DNA from: Symbiodinium kawagutii
Lineage: Eukaryota; Sar; Dinophyceae; Suessiales; Symbiodiniaceae
Length of the DNA stretch: 64,000 bases
Assembly: GCA_009767595.1 (NCBI GenBank)
Contig: VSDK01026402.1
Span: 114,237-178,236, forward strand
Reading direction: 5' to 3'
Of this stretch, positions 23,109-33,540 are shown piece by piece. How positions within the stretch are numbered: position 1 is the stretch's first letter; every line of letters starts with the position of its first letter. A program made the position numbers and the translations under genes. The notes beneath the pieces were generated by a model. It was not told the origin of the DNA and made no database searches. It saw only the letters and a list, made by a program, of their open reading frames with translations.

Positions 23109-23221
23109 GGCTATGGGTCAATATTAATCAACCAAAAATAGGGATAATAACCAACAAAACTATAGGGAAAACAATGGCAAATGATCTGGGAACCAGGGGT
23201 ACGGCGTTTTGACCCACAGCC
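23109..23221 (+). mobile_element. Family A element, well preserved
   Basis: 113 bp from ggctatgggtcaat to ttttgacccacagcc, imperfect 13-bp terminal inverted repeats. Confidence 0.85.
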
Positions 23222-23305
23222 AGTTGAGCAACCAACCGACTGTGGTGGTAGGATGGGGTAGTTTTATTTCGCTATGTTCATTCTTGTGCTCCTGTAGATT
23301 ATATT

Positions 23306-23392
23306 AATGTTGGTTTCTGATTAGTGTAACCCCCCCTAAAGTAATGAAAATAGATGAAACCAACAGGTAGATACTAATCAGAAACCAACATT
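23306..23392. mobile_element. 87-bp hairpin element
   Basis: Perfect 20-bp terminal inverted repeats: aatgttggtttctgattagt at 23306 and its complement at 23373. Confidence 0.8.
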
Positions 23393-23516
23393 GATGAGGA
23401 TGTTGGACGTGAGATACGATGGCAGGGCTGCAGCTTCGTCCCAGCAACCGCAGCCGTTCCGAAAACTCACCCGTGGATCGTGGTACTGGGGACGGCCTTT
23501 GCCTTGGTCATTGATA

Positions 23517-23668
23517 GTCAATCATTTTGACATCATGAAAGGCCAAACCTGTTTGATGTATTACCTAGTTGTAGGGATATTAATTTTGATAGTTGTTGGT
23601 CATTGATAGTCAATCAAACCTCTAGTTTGATGTATTACTTTGTTGCTAATTACCTAGTTGTAGGGATA
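23517..23668. repeat. Direct duplication of about 90 bp
   Basis: ttggtcattgatagtcaatc at 23517 recurs near 23600, and both are followed by tttgatgtattac and tacctagttgtagggatatt. Confidence 0.75.
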
Positions 23669-24139
23669 TTCCCAGTACCATCGACAGCCCCGCGAATCTT
23701 TCAGTGTCGAATTCCAGCTGTTGCATGCGGTTTCTAGTTATTTGGTTGTCATTGCTGACAGGCTATGGGTCTTGGGCAGTGTGGTGGCTACGCCCCAACG
23801 AAGTCAGCCGTCTTGGGATGATCATGGCACGAGCTGAATGCCGGGATCCATGGGTCAATGACAATATGACATAGATATCCATACATAGATATACACAGTG
23901 ATCACAAATACCATATATCTATACATGCATACATTTACTTATTTAAAAAACAAAGGGATTATGTAAAAACTCCATATGAATCATATACATTTTTATATAT
24001 ATATATATATACCTATAAATTTGAATCAATCAACTTTAAATACTTCAGATGGAATATGAATCAGCCCAAGCGCCCATTCCAAAGCTTCTCAACGGGCGGC
24101 AGCCGCCCTGGGCCACCTTTTTAGCTCGTCCAACGCCAG

Positions 24140-24217
24140 GCCTACCGAGTGGTGGACGAGGTGGCAAGCCAAATTGCCGAGGTGCCGCGACATGCTGTCG
24201 ATCTGCAGCAGTTCTGA
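24140..24217 (+). CDS. Helical exon type X, copy 2
   Basis: Acceptor aacgccag. Encodes AYRVVDEVASQIAEVPRHAV then DLQQF and TGA. Homologous to 18860. Either a terminal exon, or it leaves through a non-canonical GA donor just before the stop. Three overlapping frames are open here; the paralogue decides for this one. Confidence 0.6.
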   Translation, partial: AYRVVDEVASQIAEVPRHAVDLQQF

Positions 24218-24244
24218 TAGTAACAGTACTAGTAATGATCATAT

Positions 24245-24325
24245 GGCGAGCTGGGTCAATATTAACCAACCGATAACGGGAAATAATGACCAACAATAAT
24301 AAGGGAAACAATGGTTAATGATCAT
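24245..24325 (+). mobile_element. Family A element, 3'-truncated, GGCGAGC end
   Basis: Begins ggcgagctgggtcaatatt instead of ggctatgggtcaat and lacks the right third. Confidence 0.7.
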
Positions 24326-24407
24326 ATTTTTATTAATTCATATCTATATAATAGTAGTAGGTATGCTATCAATACTGCTAATAGCTATCAAGAGCAATGA
24401 TAGTAGT

Positions 24408-24409
24408 AA

Positions 24410-24456
<47 letters not shown>
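24408..24456. repeat. AGT trinucleotide microsatellite
   Basis: About 16 units of AGT. Confidence 0.9.
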
Positions 24457-24460
<4 letters not shown>

Positions 24461-24988
24461 GAGTAGCAATAGTTGTTAGTAATCATAGTGATAGTAGCTG
24501 TCTAATCAATTACGATTGATACTGTTATAGATCATAATCGGAATCATGACAGTAGTAATCGGATTTCAGAAGGATTAAGGAATACTAATAGAATGCCTAC
24601 TTAATAGCAACATGCATTGTTGATATGTGTTAATTGTAATGATGGCAGTTAATTGATAGTAATGATAATAATTGATTAGTAATGATAATCATAATAAATC
24701 ATAATGGTAGTGATGAATAATGATGACAATCAATAGTAACAATAGTAATTGAAATTAAGTCTATTCATGATACTAATTTGTAGACAAAATGATAATCAGA
24801 ATAATAATCACGATGAACATCAACGTAATAGCAAAATAATAAATAATAGCAGTGATCATGATGAAAATAGGTAATAATGATACATGCTTGATTTCCATCG
24901 TTAATACCAGCGTCAACAACATTATTGCGACATTGTTGGTTGGTTTCGATGGTCAACATCATGATGGTCATGATCATAGTAAACATTT

Positions 24989-25087
24989 TATGGTGGTTTT
25001 TCAAAATATGGGACCCCCCAGTTTAGCATCCAGTCTAATCCATCCATAACTTGGGGGACCCCTATATACGGCTCGAGAAACACCCAT
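24989..25087. mobile_element. Family B element
   Basis: atggtggtttttcaaaatat to cgagaaacacccatg. Confidence 0.7.
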
Positions 25088-25162
25088 GTTCATGATGGTC
25101 ATACTTGTTATTGTCACTATAATCTCTACAACGATAGTTATCGTAAAGATCAACCGCTGCAG

Positions 25163-25228
25163 CGGTGCTGCTGAGGGGCCAATCTACCGACTCAACCGAT
25201 GCGCAACGCATGCCAAGCTGGCGGTCAG
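25163..25228 (+). CDS. Candidate exon with good splice sites
   Basis: Acceptor accgctgcag, donor gtcag|gttgtt. Two frames are open; one reads GAAEGPIYRLNRCATHAKLA. GC-rich island between X copy 2 and Y copy 2. Product unknown. Confidence 0.4.
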
Positions 25229-25866
25229 GTTGTTTAAATCAGAGACTTCAGTACCATGTGGGAATTGCTATCGCGGGTTGATTCTGTGAAACAGGTGTAG
25301 GTCAGATCGCAGCCAAGGCTGTTGGTTGTGGATCTGAATGGATCAACAACTGATGAACAGCTGATGAATGTGGAATCACAACGCTCATTTGCAACGACTA
25401 AATGAGTGGTAGTTAGCCGTGCTCTGTTGGTCACAAACATGGCCAACCCGAGCCAAATGCAGTGACCTTTGCCCAGGCACGTTATGATCTGTTGCATTGG
25501 GACAAAGTAGGATGTTCAAGATCCCTTACCATTTTGCTTCAGCTCACCCTGCCCAGAAATATTTGGTCAACACCATGGGGTCCAAATTTCGTATTCTTTC
25601 GCCTGCCAAAAAAGTGCTTCTCCATGAAATCTGTGACAAATGTTGGTTTCGCGGTAGCAGCATGGCTATGGATAATCCTCAGATGAAAACTCACCTGAGG
25701 AACACAACCCTATGCTTTGAGTTCGAGATCGCCCAATTGGTTGATGACAGAGTCGGAGCTTGTGAAGCTAAAAGCAGCTGAGTCTTATCCAGGATAACCT
25801 GCCACAAACGTACCAGCTGGGTTTTTACGAAAGAAGAGGCGCCACCAAACCATGTGCTGGCCGCAG

Positions 25867-25899
25867 GTGTTGGCTGCTTTGAGGACTGCATCCAAAAAG
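25867..25899 (+). CDS. Helical exon type Y copy 2, 5' part
   Basis: Acceptor tggccgcag. Encodes VLAALRTASKK, matching VLAATRTASKK of the exon at 20081. Homology breaks exactly after AAG and resumes at 26891, so the exon is taken to end at a GA donor (gacagc). The frame itself stays open a few more codons (DSTAVSHQ). Confidence 0.6.
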
Positions 25900-26890
25900 G
25901 ACAGCACTGCTGTGTCTCATCAAGGATGGAGGTGTGAGGACGATCGTGAAACCATGTGTATACCATGTGTATTTGTAGCCTTGGGGCGACTTTCTTGGGG
26001 GAGTACTGGATACGCATTCCAAAAACAGTTGATTGGGCTCAGATCCAGGTGATCCAGAGGGAGTGCCAAATAGTTGGCTGTTCTTGCCGCCCTGGAAGCG
26101 GTACTGATCCAAAGGTGAATGTTTGTCAGTCTTGGCCAACCATTCCCCAGAGAATTATGAGAGTTGGATCGAATTGGGCTTTTTGAATATGCGCAATGAT
26201 ATATATCAGTATGGCTGTGGGTCAAGGGCCCGGTACCCTGGTAAACATCCCATAAATGACTAAATTACCCGAACTGTTGGGATGTTCATCCAGCCATTTT
26301 GGGGGACTTTTGCTTTGTTGCTGGAAACAATAGATGAATGACTGTTGTCTAGCTGAATATGGTTGCTCCATTCGCAAGCCATCAATTTCTGGCGGCGAGA
26401 CGGATGGAATGGGACTCTAATTTGAGATGGTACGGGGGATGGTGGATTTGATTCTCGGAAGGTTCAAAAAGGAATCATGGGTGTGTGACACTACCATATC
26501 AGCAAAAACTTCCGTGGTTGGTAAGTAGGGGTAAGCAAATCATTGTAAACATATGTAAACATCCGAGCAGACCCTATCCCCTAAATCACCATGCATGGGT
26601 GAAGTCACAAAATACCACCAGAATTGCGACTCAACTGTGTGCCACAACTCTCCATGGGGATCCCCATAGAGTCGGCCGTTCTTGGATCCCCAGCACTTGT
26701 TCGAGGTCCATTGTGCCCTGGATCAAGGTGCTACCCCGTGAACTTCGCGTTTAATCGGATGGGTGGGTAAACTGGGTAGCGACTGACTGGTAGTCACCTA
26801 ACTAGCTACCACTACTGTACCAAGTAGGTCGGTGTATGACCCTACGGCCCTCACGGGGCGGGGGCTCCCTGTGCTTCACCGGCCCCGCAG

Positions 26891-26942
26891 GATAAATCCG
26901 CCCTCTTGGCGCGGAAACGAGATCTGGAGCGGCCGCTGTTCG
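26891..26942 (+). CDS. Helical exon type Y copy 2, 3' part
   Basis: Acceptor ggccccgcag, phase 0. Encodes DKSALLARKRDLERPLF; the first 14 residues match EKAALLAQKRDLDR of the exon at 20081. The 3' end is uncertain: the frame runs on through EQTQRSEES to TGA at 26969, and a GC donor after GAGCG or a GT donor near 26956 is possible. Confidence 0.55.
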
Positions 26943-26977
26943 AACAAACACAGCGGAGTGAAGAATCCTGACCGGGA

Positions 26978-27112
26978 TTAATGGCTACCCAGGATTAATA
27001 AACCCCTGGTTGATTAACTAGGGGGGTTCCCATTTTAATGGAAAACCAAAGCTTTTAGGGGATACCCCCTAGTTAATCAACCAGGGGTTTATTTATCCTG
27101 GGTAGCCATTAA
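26978..27112. mobile_element. 135-bp long-arm foldback element
   Basis: Arms of about 48 bp (ttaatggctacccaggatta at the left; its complement at the right end) with one or two mismatches and a loop near 35 nt. Begins just after the type Y exon at 26891. Confidence 0.85.
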
Positions 27113-27261
27113 CACAATGGTTAGTAGGGGTTAACAATGGTTAATAGATGCTAATAGTGAACAAACTTGACGCATAACGATAGGGAGCCATCAGTGAAGC
27201 TATCGGTGACCAAATGAAAGGGGCTATCAGTGGCCAAATGTGACCAATCAAACTGAATCGG

Positions 27262-27369
27262 ACAATTGTTTGGAGGGTGTTTTTTTCACATGTTTTTTGG
27301 CCCCTAGCCGTTATTAACAAATGGTTGATTGACTAATATTTTCCATAGGGGTTGAGACCACCAACCAGA
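27262..27369. mobile_element. Family C element, left end diverged
   Basis: aacaaatggttgattgacta to gttgagaccaccaaccag. Confidence 0.65.
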
Positions 27370-27706
27370 TGACGACATTTATTGAGAACTAGCAGGCCGT
27401 CAGCTGATGTAAGAGTCATTTTACGTGAGCAAACTTCCCATCGACGAAGCATCTTGGCTGAGTAGGAACGATGTATGTGTCATGTCTCAGATTTCACCAT
27501 TTGTCAAGCATGAGGATTGAAACTTGAGGGACAAGTGGTGTTGTGAAATCAGAATCGGATGAATCCAGCTTGTCAACAACTGGTTGGCGGTTTCAGATAT
27601 GTGTTATTTATTTGTTTTTTTCCAACTGAGATGATTATATAGATCACCAGCATGTTTTGGGAAGGGGGTCACCACGAACCAGACAACGAATTGACAGATC
27701 TTTCAG

Positions 27707-27829
27707 TTCCCCCGTGGTCGCACACAGCTTTTCGTAGCTTGCTTGCTGGAGCTGGCCCAGAGAGAGATGAATCATGGTTGGATAATGCTTAAGAAATGGT
27801 TGAAACAGATTGAGACTGATGGAGAATGA
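27707..27829 (+). CDS. Candidate terminal exon, unknown protein
   Basis: Acceptor gatctttcag, then FPRGRTQLFVACLLELAQRE and MNHGWIMLKKWLKQIETDGE, ending in TGA. Amphipathic, helix-like. A minus-strand frame (LQQASYEKLCATTGELKDL) is also plausible, but the surrounding exons are all on the + strand. Confidence 0.4.
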   Translation, partial: FPRGRTQLFVACLLELAQREMNHGWIMLKKWLKQIETDGE

Positions 27830-28070
27830 TTGGTGGCTGATCATAGAGTGGCTAATCACAGTTTATAGTGATTCATGGTAAATTCATTAAGATGATTCAT
27901 CAATGCAACCACTTTTGATGACAAATGACAACCACCGCCTTTGATTCGGCCCGCACAAAAAAATCTGGATCTGGACAAGTGTTCCAGGCATGTCTTTTAT
28001 TTTGTGACTTTGTCATAGGATTGGCTTATTCACATTTATTCACCATGATTGTTATAGTAACGGACGCAAA

Positions 28071-28942
28071 GATAGAAGAAATTGTTAATTTATTTTTTAG
28101 CCAATCTTCTATTTGAAATGAACCCTGTGTACTCGAAGAAATGGTCCCCGCCGGCATCCAAAGGTCAGGAGGAACTTTTGAGTCGCCGCGTTCGAGTGAG
28201 CATTTTTTCAAATAGAAGAAATCATATAGATAGTTTCTTCTATTTGAAACAGGGTGTGAAAAATATAGCAATTTCCAACGTACGACAGGGGAAAATAGCA
28301 GTTCAGGCTGGATTTTTAATCCAATAGTATTGCACAAACATAGCTTATGGAACAATTTCCTTCGTATGTAAGGGGGAAAATAGCAGTTCAGGCTGGATTT
28401 TTAGTCCAATGTAGCGATTGTATTGCATAAACATGGCTTATGGAAAAATTTCCTTCGCCCGTTAGGGGAAAATAGCAGTTCAGGCTGTATTTTTGTCCAA
28501 TATGGCTTACGTGTTGCATAAACATGGTTTATGGAACAATTTCCTTCGTACGTCAGAGCAAAAAAGCAATTCAGGCTGGAATTTTAATAGAACATGGCTA
28601 ACGTATCGCATAAACGTGGTCAATAACCCCATTTCATTCACACGTCTCGAAGAAAACGAACTTTTGGAACGGCAACGCCTATGGATTTGGGTCATTTCAA
28701 TTAGAAGAAATTCATTTGAAATATTGGGCATGTTGAAAAACATCGTAAATATGCAGAAAAATGCAAATCCATTTCAAATATTAATAGAAGATCTCCTTCC
28801 CCATCTTGGTTCCTGGTCCATTCGGTCCATTTCAAATAGAAGAAATTTCTGGTTTTGGGAAGAATTTCTTCTATTTGAAATGGCTGAAAACCACCCCCGA
28901 AAGGGCATCTTCTATTTGAAAAAATCCTGAATTTCTTCTATC
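28071..28942. repeat. Composite satellite with tandem units and hairpins
   Basis: Four tandem units of 85-92 bp (starting near 28288, 28373, 28465 and 28556) share gaaaatagcagttcaggctg and an acatggcttatgg segment. Around them, tttcaaatagaagaaat and its complement occur repeatedly (28071, 28105, 28207, 28234, 28830, 28864, 28907), forming hairpins at 28207-28249 and 28827-28883. The 145-residue ORF here is treated as spurious. Confidence 0.75.
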
Positions 28943-29062
28943 TTTGTGGGCATTACTATATCTAATATAGATTACTATGATTTATGGTTCGGTTCCTGGT
29001 AGAAAGGACCCAAGGCCAGGAATCCTTGCGATTTCGCGGTTAAAACGGGCAGCTTGTTGCAG

Positions 29063-29104
29063 GAGAACTTGCCTGCGTACTTGGAGGCCCTCCAATACCT
29101 GGAG
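29063..29104 (+). CDS. Helical exon type Z, copy 2
   Basis: Acceptor gcttgttgcag. Encodes ENLPAYLEALQYLE, homologous to 21580. The end is set where homology stops (GAG then gaccca, a GA donor). A GT donor at 29116 would add DPR. Confidence 0.6.
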
Positions 29105-29191
29105 GACCCACGAAGGTCACGGCTGACTCGGCTATCAACCTCAGCTACCAAGAGAAAGCACAAATCACCATGAATCTTTGCAAATCATCAC

Positions 29192-29192
29192 C

Positions 29193-29233
<41 letters not shown>

Positions 29234-29256
29234 CCTCATTGATGATGATGATGATG

Positions 29257-29288
<32 letters not shown>
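29192..29288. repeat. ATG/ATC trinucleotide repeat forming a palindrome
   Basis: (ATG)n to 29232, a short break, then (GAT)6 running directly into (ATC)10, so the second half is a near-perfect inverted repeat. Confidence 0.9.
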
Positions 29289-29414
29289 TGCGACTAAGAA
29301 GCGTAAGCCTGCAATCCCAAAGCGTTGACACTGTTTCTTTGGTGATTTCCAAACACGACATAGATCAACCGGGATCGAGGGTCATCCCTCCAGGGCAACA
29401 CCCCTGGTATGATT

Positions 29415-29592
29415 CGTGGTGGTTTCCGAATATCTGGGAGTACCCCCAGGTGGTTTCTTAATAGCTGGGGATATCCGATATCATCTCATAACTTCTAATA
29501 GTACTGTAATCATTGTAGGAAATTATGATGATTAAATACAATTTTCATGTGTCCATTTTAAGAGTTCCCAATTCTATAAGAACCCCCCCATA
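29415..29592. mobile_element. Family B element, nested or rearranged
   Basis: Two left-end-like starts (gtggtggtttccgaat and aggtggtttcttaatag) precede one right end (ctataagaacccccc). Confidence 0.45.
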
Positions 29593-29860
29593 TCATCTAA
29601 ATGTCTCGTACGTCCTTCCCGTTGGATCGAGCCATGTTGAGTGGCCCATTTACGTCAGAGTAAGATTGCCGAGGGTGGTCAAGCTTGTTTCATCGGCATG
29701 GATGACACCTGCTGGATTCGCCAGTCACCTCTGCATGAATTCTACAACTGAGTTGTGCAAGACACATGTGTGGGTTGATCTGCTGGGAAGTCCTAAACCT
29801 GGCGCATTGGCCTTTGTTTGCAAGTCAGTGGCAAATTACAACCAGCATTATTTTTGATCA

Positions 29861-29984
29861 TATGGTGGTCTCTCAGAATAGGGGTACCCCCAAAAAAAGG
29901 TTGGTTTATTATCAATTATTACGCACAAATTGCTTAATAAGAGATGCAAATAGGGGTACCCCTATTTCTATCAAGAAACTCCAA
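29861..29984. mobile_element. Family B element
   Basis: atggtggtctctcagaatag to tatcaagaaactccaat; core ggttggtttattat. Confidence 0.75.
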
Positions 29985-30517
29985 TGTCATGATTTTATTC
30001 GATTGCCCTGCCCCCCCTGACCTTTCGCAAAAGATGTGTTGGTTGTCTCTGGCTCTCCCCTCCTAAGAGTGGGAGATCTTGGGAGCGCCAGAGCCAGGAA
30101 TCCCATCTTGGCTGCGCCGTGACAACGCTGGATCCAAAAACCGTTCATGGAATGGGTTTAGAATCAGCTTAGGATGCATGAAAAAATGATGCTGGAATAT
30201 TTTTAGAATAAGCTTACTATTCCAAAAATGATGCGAAGCGTAACCCAGCTATAGGTCACAAAAAGTCGACTGCGGGTTCAAGAGTTCCTAATCACCGACC
30301 ATTGTACAACCACGATTTGCAGTCTATTTGCTATCATCAACCATCATTCAAATTCCATATAGTCAAAAAACCCTAGCGAACTCAGTTCTTGCCTGCGCCT
30401 ACAAAATCAACGGAGTCACCTTTGGTGAGGACCCCGTGGAAGCGCGCCAGAGACGGAGGTGCGGCTCGCTTCTGGCAGCCAGTTTTCAGCCGACTTGGAA
30501 CCATGGTGAGCTTATGG

Positions 30518-30614
30518 GTGTAGCCATAGGGGACCCCAAAAATGGTGGGTTTATTCCCATAAATGGTTGGGAATGGATGATTTGGGGGTACCCCTATTTT
30601 GAGAAACCACCTAT
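30518..30614. mobile_element. Family B element
   Basis: Good right end (cctattttgagaaaccacc) and core; left end diverged. Confidence 0.7.
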
Positions 30615-30959
30615 AGGTACGGTACAACTGTGGTCGGTTTGAAATATACAACTGTGGTTGCTTTGAAAAGTACAACTGTGGTTGGTTGGAAACAGGGTCG
30701 ACACCAAAACTCAATCAGAAGTTTCAATTTGGGGGGTTACTATACAACCATTGTCATTTGGAATCAGCATAAACTCAATGTCATGAGTATGTTCGATCGT
30801 TTGCATGGGCTTGCCAATTTGAAATTTGAGCGACGAGGATTTGAACCCATATTTCCGACACCTGCGAGCATCACACAGTCATGATTCTTAACCACTAATT
30901 CACCATGCCTAGGTGACTATTCTCATGATTTCTTACTATGGATTCCATCCATATTTGCG

Positions 30960-31654
30960 TCAGCAGCTTGATGCTGAAGTGAGAACTTCAGCTTGATGCA
31001 TTAGGTCCCGAAAACCGGCGAAACAACAGTCTTGACGAAGCAGAGCCTTGCACAGAGTCTTGTGGCGCCAAAGCTTACACCCTTGCGAGGCAGGCATCCA
31101 GTGACCGCTGATCGCCAGCTGAAGACAAGTCAATGGAAGGTCTTTTGTCGATTTTTGGATGGCTGGAGTCGTGCCATTAACAACTCCAGCACAGCCATGG
31201 AAGCTGATTTTCGAGGCCGCAGTTTTCTGCCCCGTTTTTCGCCCGGCCTCCAGGGTTTGACGTGCCTCAGCTTGGAGGAAGTCAGTTGAATAGTAAGCAG
31301 CCAGGACATGCCACATGCAAGGACCGTATCAACCGATTCATAGAGGTATGTAATTAGTGAGAAAAGCATGGCTAAACGATGAAAAACTACCATGAATAGT
31401 TGGTGCCATCCCATTAGCCAAGAAGTTGTTACATCAATACGACTACCATCAGTAAAAGCGGAGAGAGCAATCTTGTAGCGATTGAGGATGGCCATTTTCC
31501 AAAGATGGCAGGCTGATACAGCAATTTTTTGGTGATCATTTTTCTCTTGATTCTTGGGGCACATCAAGCGGGACAGGATAGACCACTCCTGGCGGTTCGA
31601 CTGGTGCAGGGCAGAGCCAGAACGGGAGGGCGTTTTCAAGCTGGAAAGAGGCAA
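30960..31654 (-). pseudogene. Possible broken coding relic
   Basis: Two minus-strand frames of 118 and 174 residues overlap at 31130-31316 with protein-like composition (for example LAAYYSTDFLQAEARQTLEA). If joined by one frameshift near 31316 they would form one relic of about 230 residues. No family recognised; a mobile-element gene is possible. It conflicts with the + strand exon at 31102. Confidence 0.25.
31102..31139 (+). CDS. Candidate short exon
   Basis: Acceptor ggcatccag, donor gtctttt. Encodes TADRQLKTSQWK with two leading bases. Polar helical composition. Overlapped by two minus-strand ORFs, so uncertain. Confidence 0.35.
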
Positions 31655-31905
31655 TCGGGGCCCTAATCCTGCAGGGGGTTGTCAATCGTATACAACTCCA
31701 CAGGGCCACTTGAACTCACTTACAGTTGATGGATTTACCATATGTAGTAAAAAATTGTAAAAATAAAGTTTTACCAGGGGGTCTAAAGGCCACCATGTTA
31801 CAATGACACCTTGGTGGTAACGGTATTTGCGGGCGCGTCCTTGCCCCTCCCTGCAAGGGATCTAGGAAACAGATTGCAACAGACCCTTTCCTGACACCCC
31901 TGCAG

Positions 31906-32011
31906 ATTTCCCGCCGGAAAAGGTTTTTCAACGACCCTAGTGCAGCCCGCGATGGCCAAAGAGCTCTAGTGTTGAAAAGGGAGTTGGGCCAATTGCTGAG
32001 TGGCATTGCTG
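31906..32011 (+). CDS. Basic helical exon, unknown protein
   Basis: Acceptor cacccctgcag, donor gctg|gttggt. The 106 nt encode ISRRKRFFNDPSAARDGQRA then LVLKRELGQLLSGIA. Both splice sites are good and composition is protein-like. The Arg/Lys-rich start and leucine-spaced end suggest an exposed helix. The 135-residue minus-strand ORF over it is taken as a shadow. Confidence 0.6.
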
Positions 32012-32632
32012 GTTGGTCATTTCTGGGATGTGAATAGCTGGGGTACAGGGCATTGACTAACAGCCGTCTTATGAATCTAGTAGAACAAACTGGGATGAAG
32101 GGGGGGTATATCAACTTCCACAAGGTTGTACGTTTGGATTCTTAGGACTCTTACATCACTTCCTGGCACGCCCTATCAGCTAGCTAAATCATACCATCTC
32201 ATACCATTTCATGTCTCCATAAACATGAATCTTATATAATGCATTATATATATATAGAGAGAGAGATTACAATCAAAGCACAACAAAGCCACCCAGTCAC
32301 TTTTCTACCATTTTCTACGATGAATTGCGATCACTGATGGGTATGCGGATAATCTATTATGGAGAATTGTATAACCAAGAAACATAGAACTGATGAACAC
32401 ACAAGTTCTTGACCTAGCTCAAGCTCTATGAGATAAAGATATGCCACGCGTTGGCAGTGCAGGTTGCAAAAGATAGCATCGTGTGAATCATATTATCATA
32501 TATTTTCTTCAGGCGGGATGGAGTGGATGTGAATTAATTCTGTTGAAACTGAAGTTTCCAGGCACTTTGCAAAGAGATTTGATTTGACCTGCTGAAATCC
32601 AGAGATCTTGGATTTATCACCAAACCCACAAG

Positions 32633-32694
32633 AAATGCGTGGTTTCCTGCAAGGTCAACCTTCCCTTGTCATGATGTTTGTCATCGTTGTTATG
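32633..32694 (+). CDS. Candidate hydrophobic exon
   Basis: After acceptor cccacaag and before donor gtgagt. Two leading bases, then 20 codons MRGFLQGQPSLVMMFVIVVM. The second half (VMMFVIVVM) could be part of a membrane segment. Family unknown. Confidence 0.4.
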
Positions 32695-33131
32695 GTGAGT
32701 CAATCGCTTGCTTGTTTGGATGGTTGTCCTTGTGCTGTCCCGTTTTTAGGATTGCCCTTTTCATCTTCCACAACAGAGAAATTTCCGAACAAATCATCCC
32801 TGGACACGACGACAAACCGACGATTGTGGCTACAGCGGTACTCGCGCTTCACGCTTCCCTGTCCCCGTGGGGAAGGATCACCTGATATTGTCACTTGGCG
32901 GCAGCACGCAGCTGGACCTTTGCATAGCTGGCCAATGGATCTTGATGCTTGGTTCTGGTGCCTAGCTGGATGATAGTTGATCTTTGATGATTCAGTATGA
33001 TTCAGTCATTTGCCAGTAATACAGATACAACCAACAGTAATTGATGATAAACCAAACTGGATGCTTCTTCTTCCCTAAGGCAACCCATAAGAAGTCGAAA
33101 GGCCATAGAAGTTGACAGCAACAAATCCTAG

Positions 33132-33211
33132 GGATGACCGCCCTGGTGCTGCCACGGCACCATCGCGGCACGCCCAGGCACAGAATGAGAAGCGTGGAGC
33201 TGAGTCTGACG
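33132..33211 (+). CDS. Ala/Pro-rich linker exon
   Basis: After acceptor aatcctag. Encodes DDRPGAATAPSRHAQAQNEK then RGAESD. A GC donor (gccgat) at 33212 is inferred. Low-complexity, charged linker. GC-rich against AT-rich flanks of family C type. Confidence 0.4.
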
Positions 33212-33229
33212 GCCGATCCTTAGCGACCA

Positions 33230-33500
33230 TTATTAACCAATGGTCATTTCCAATGGCTGGTTGGTGGTTGCCATTATAATATGCCATTATAATATCATTT
33301 CCAATGGTGGTTCCACTAACCAATGTTGCCATTATATTAATAATTAATGGTTGCCATTATAAAATAATCAATGGTGGCCATTAATGGTTGCCATTCTAAG
33401 CTAATCATAGGTTAATAACCAATGGTTGGTGGTTGCCATTATAAAATCATGAATGGTTGCCATTATAATATGTTCCAATTATTGGTTGGTGGCAAGCATT
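33230..33500. repeat. Degenerate tandem ggttgccattataa repeats
   Basis: Seven or more copies of (a)atggttgccattataat with variable spacing. Confidence 0.75.
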
Positions 33501-33540
33501 ATAGAAAAATATTAATCCAGCGACCATTATACAAATAATA

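Noticed and set aside
28493..28930. 145-residue ORF
   Set aside because: It runs across tandem units and hairpins of the composite satellite, and its residues reflect the repeat words.
29192..29288. Possible CRISPR-like or regulatory array
   Set aside because: Simple trinucleotide repeat without spacers; the genome is eukaryotic.
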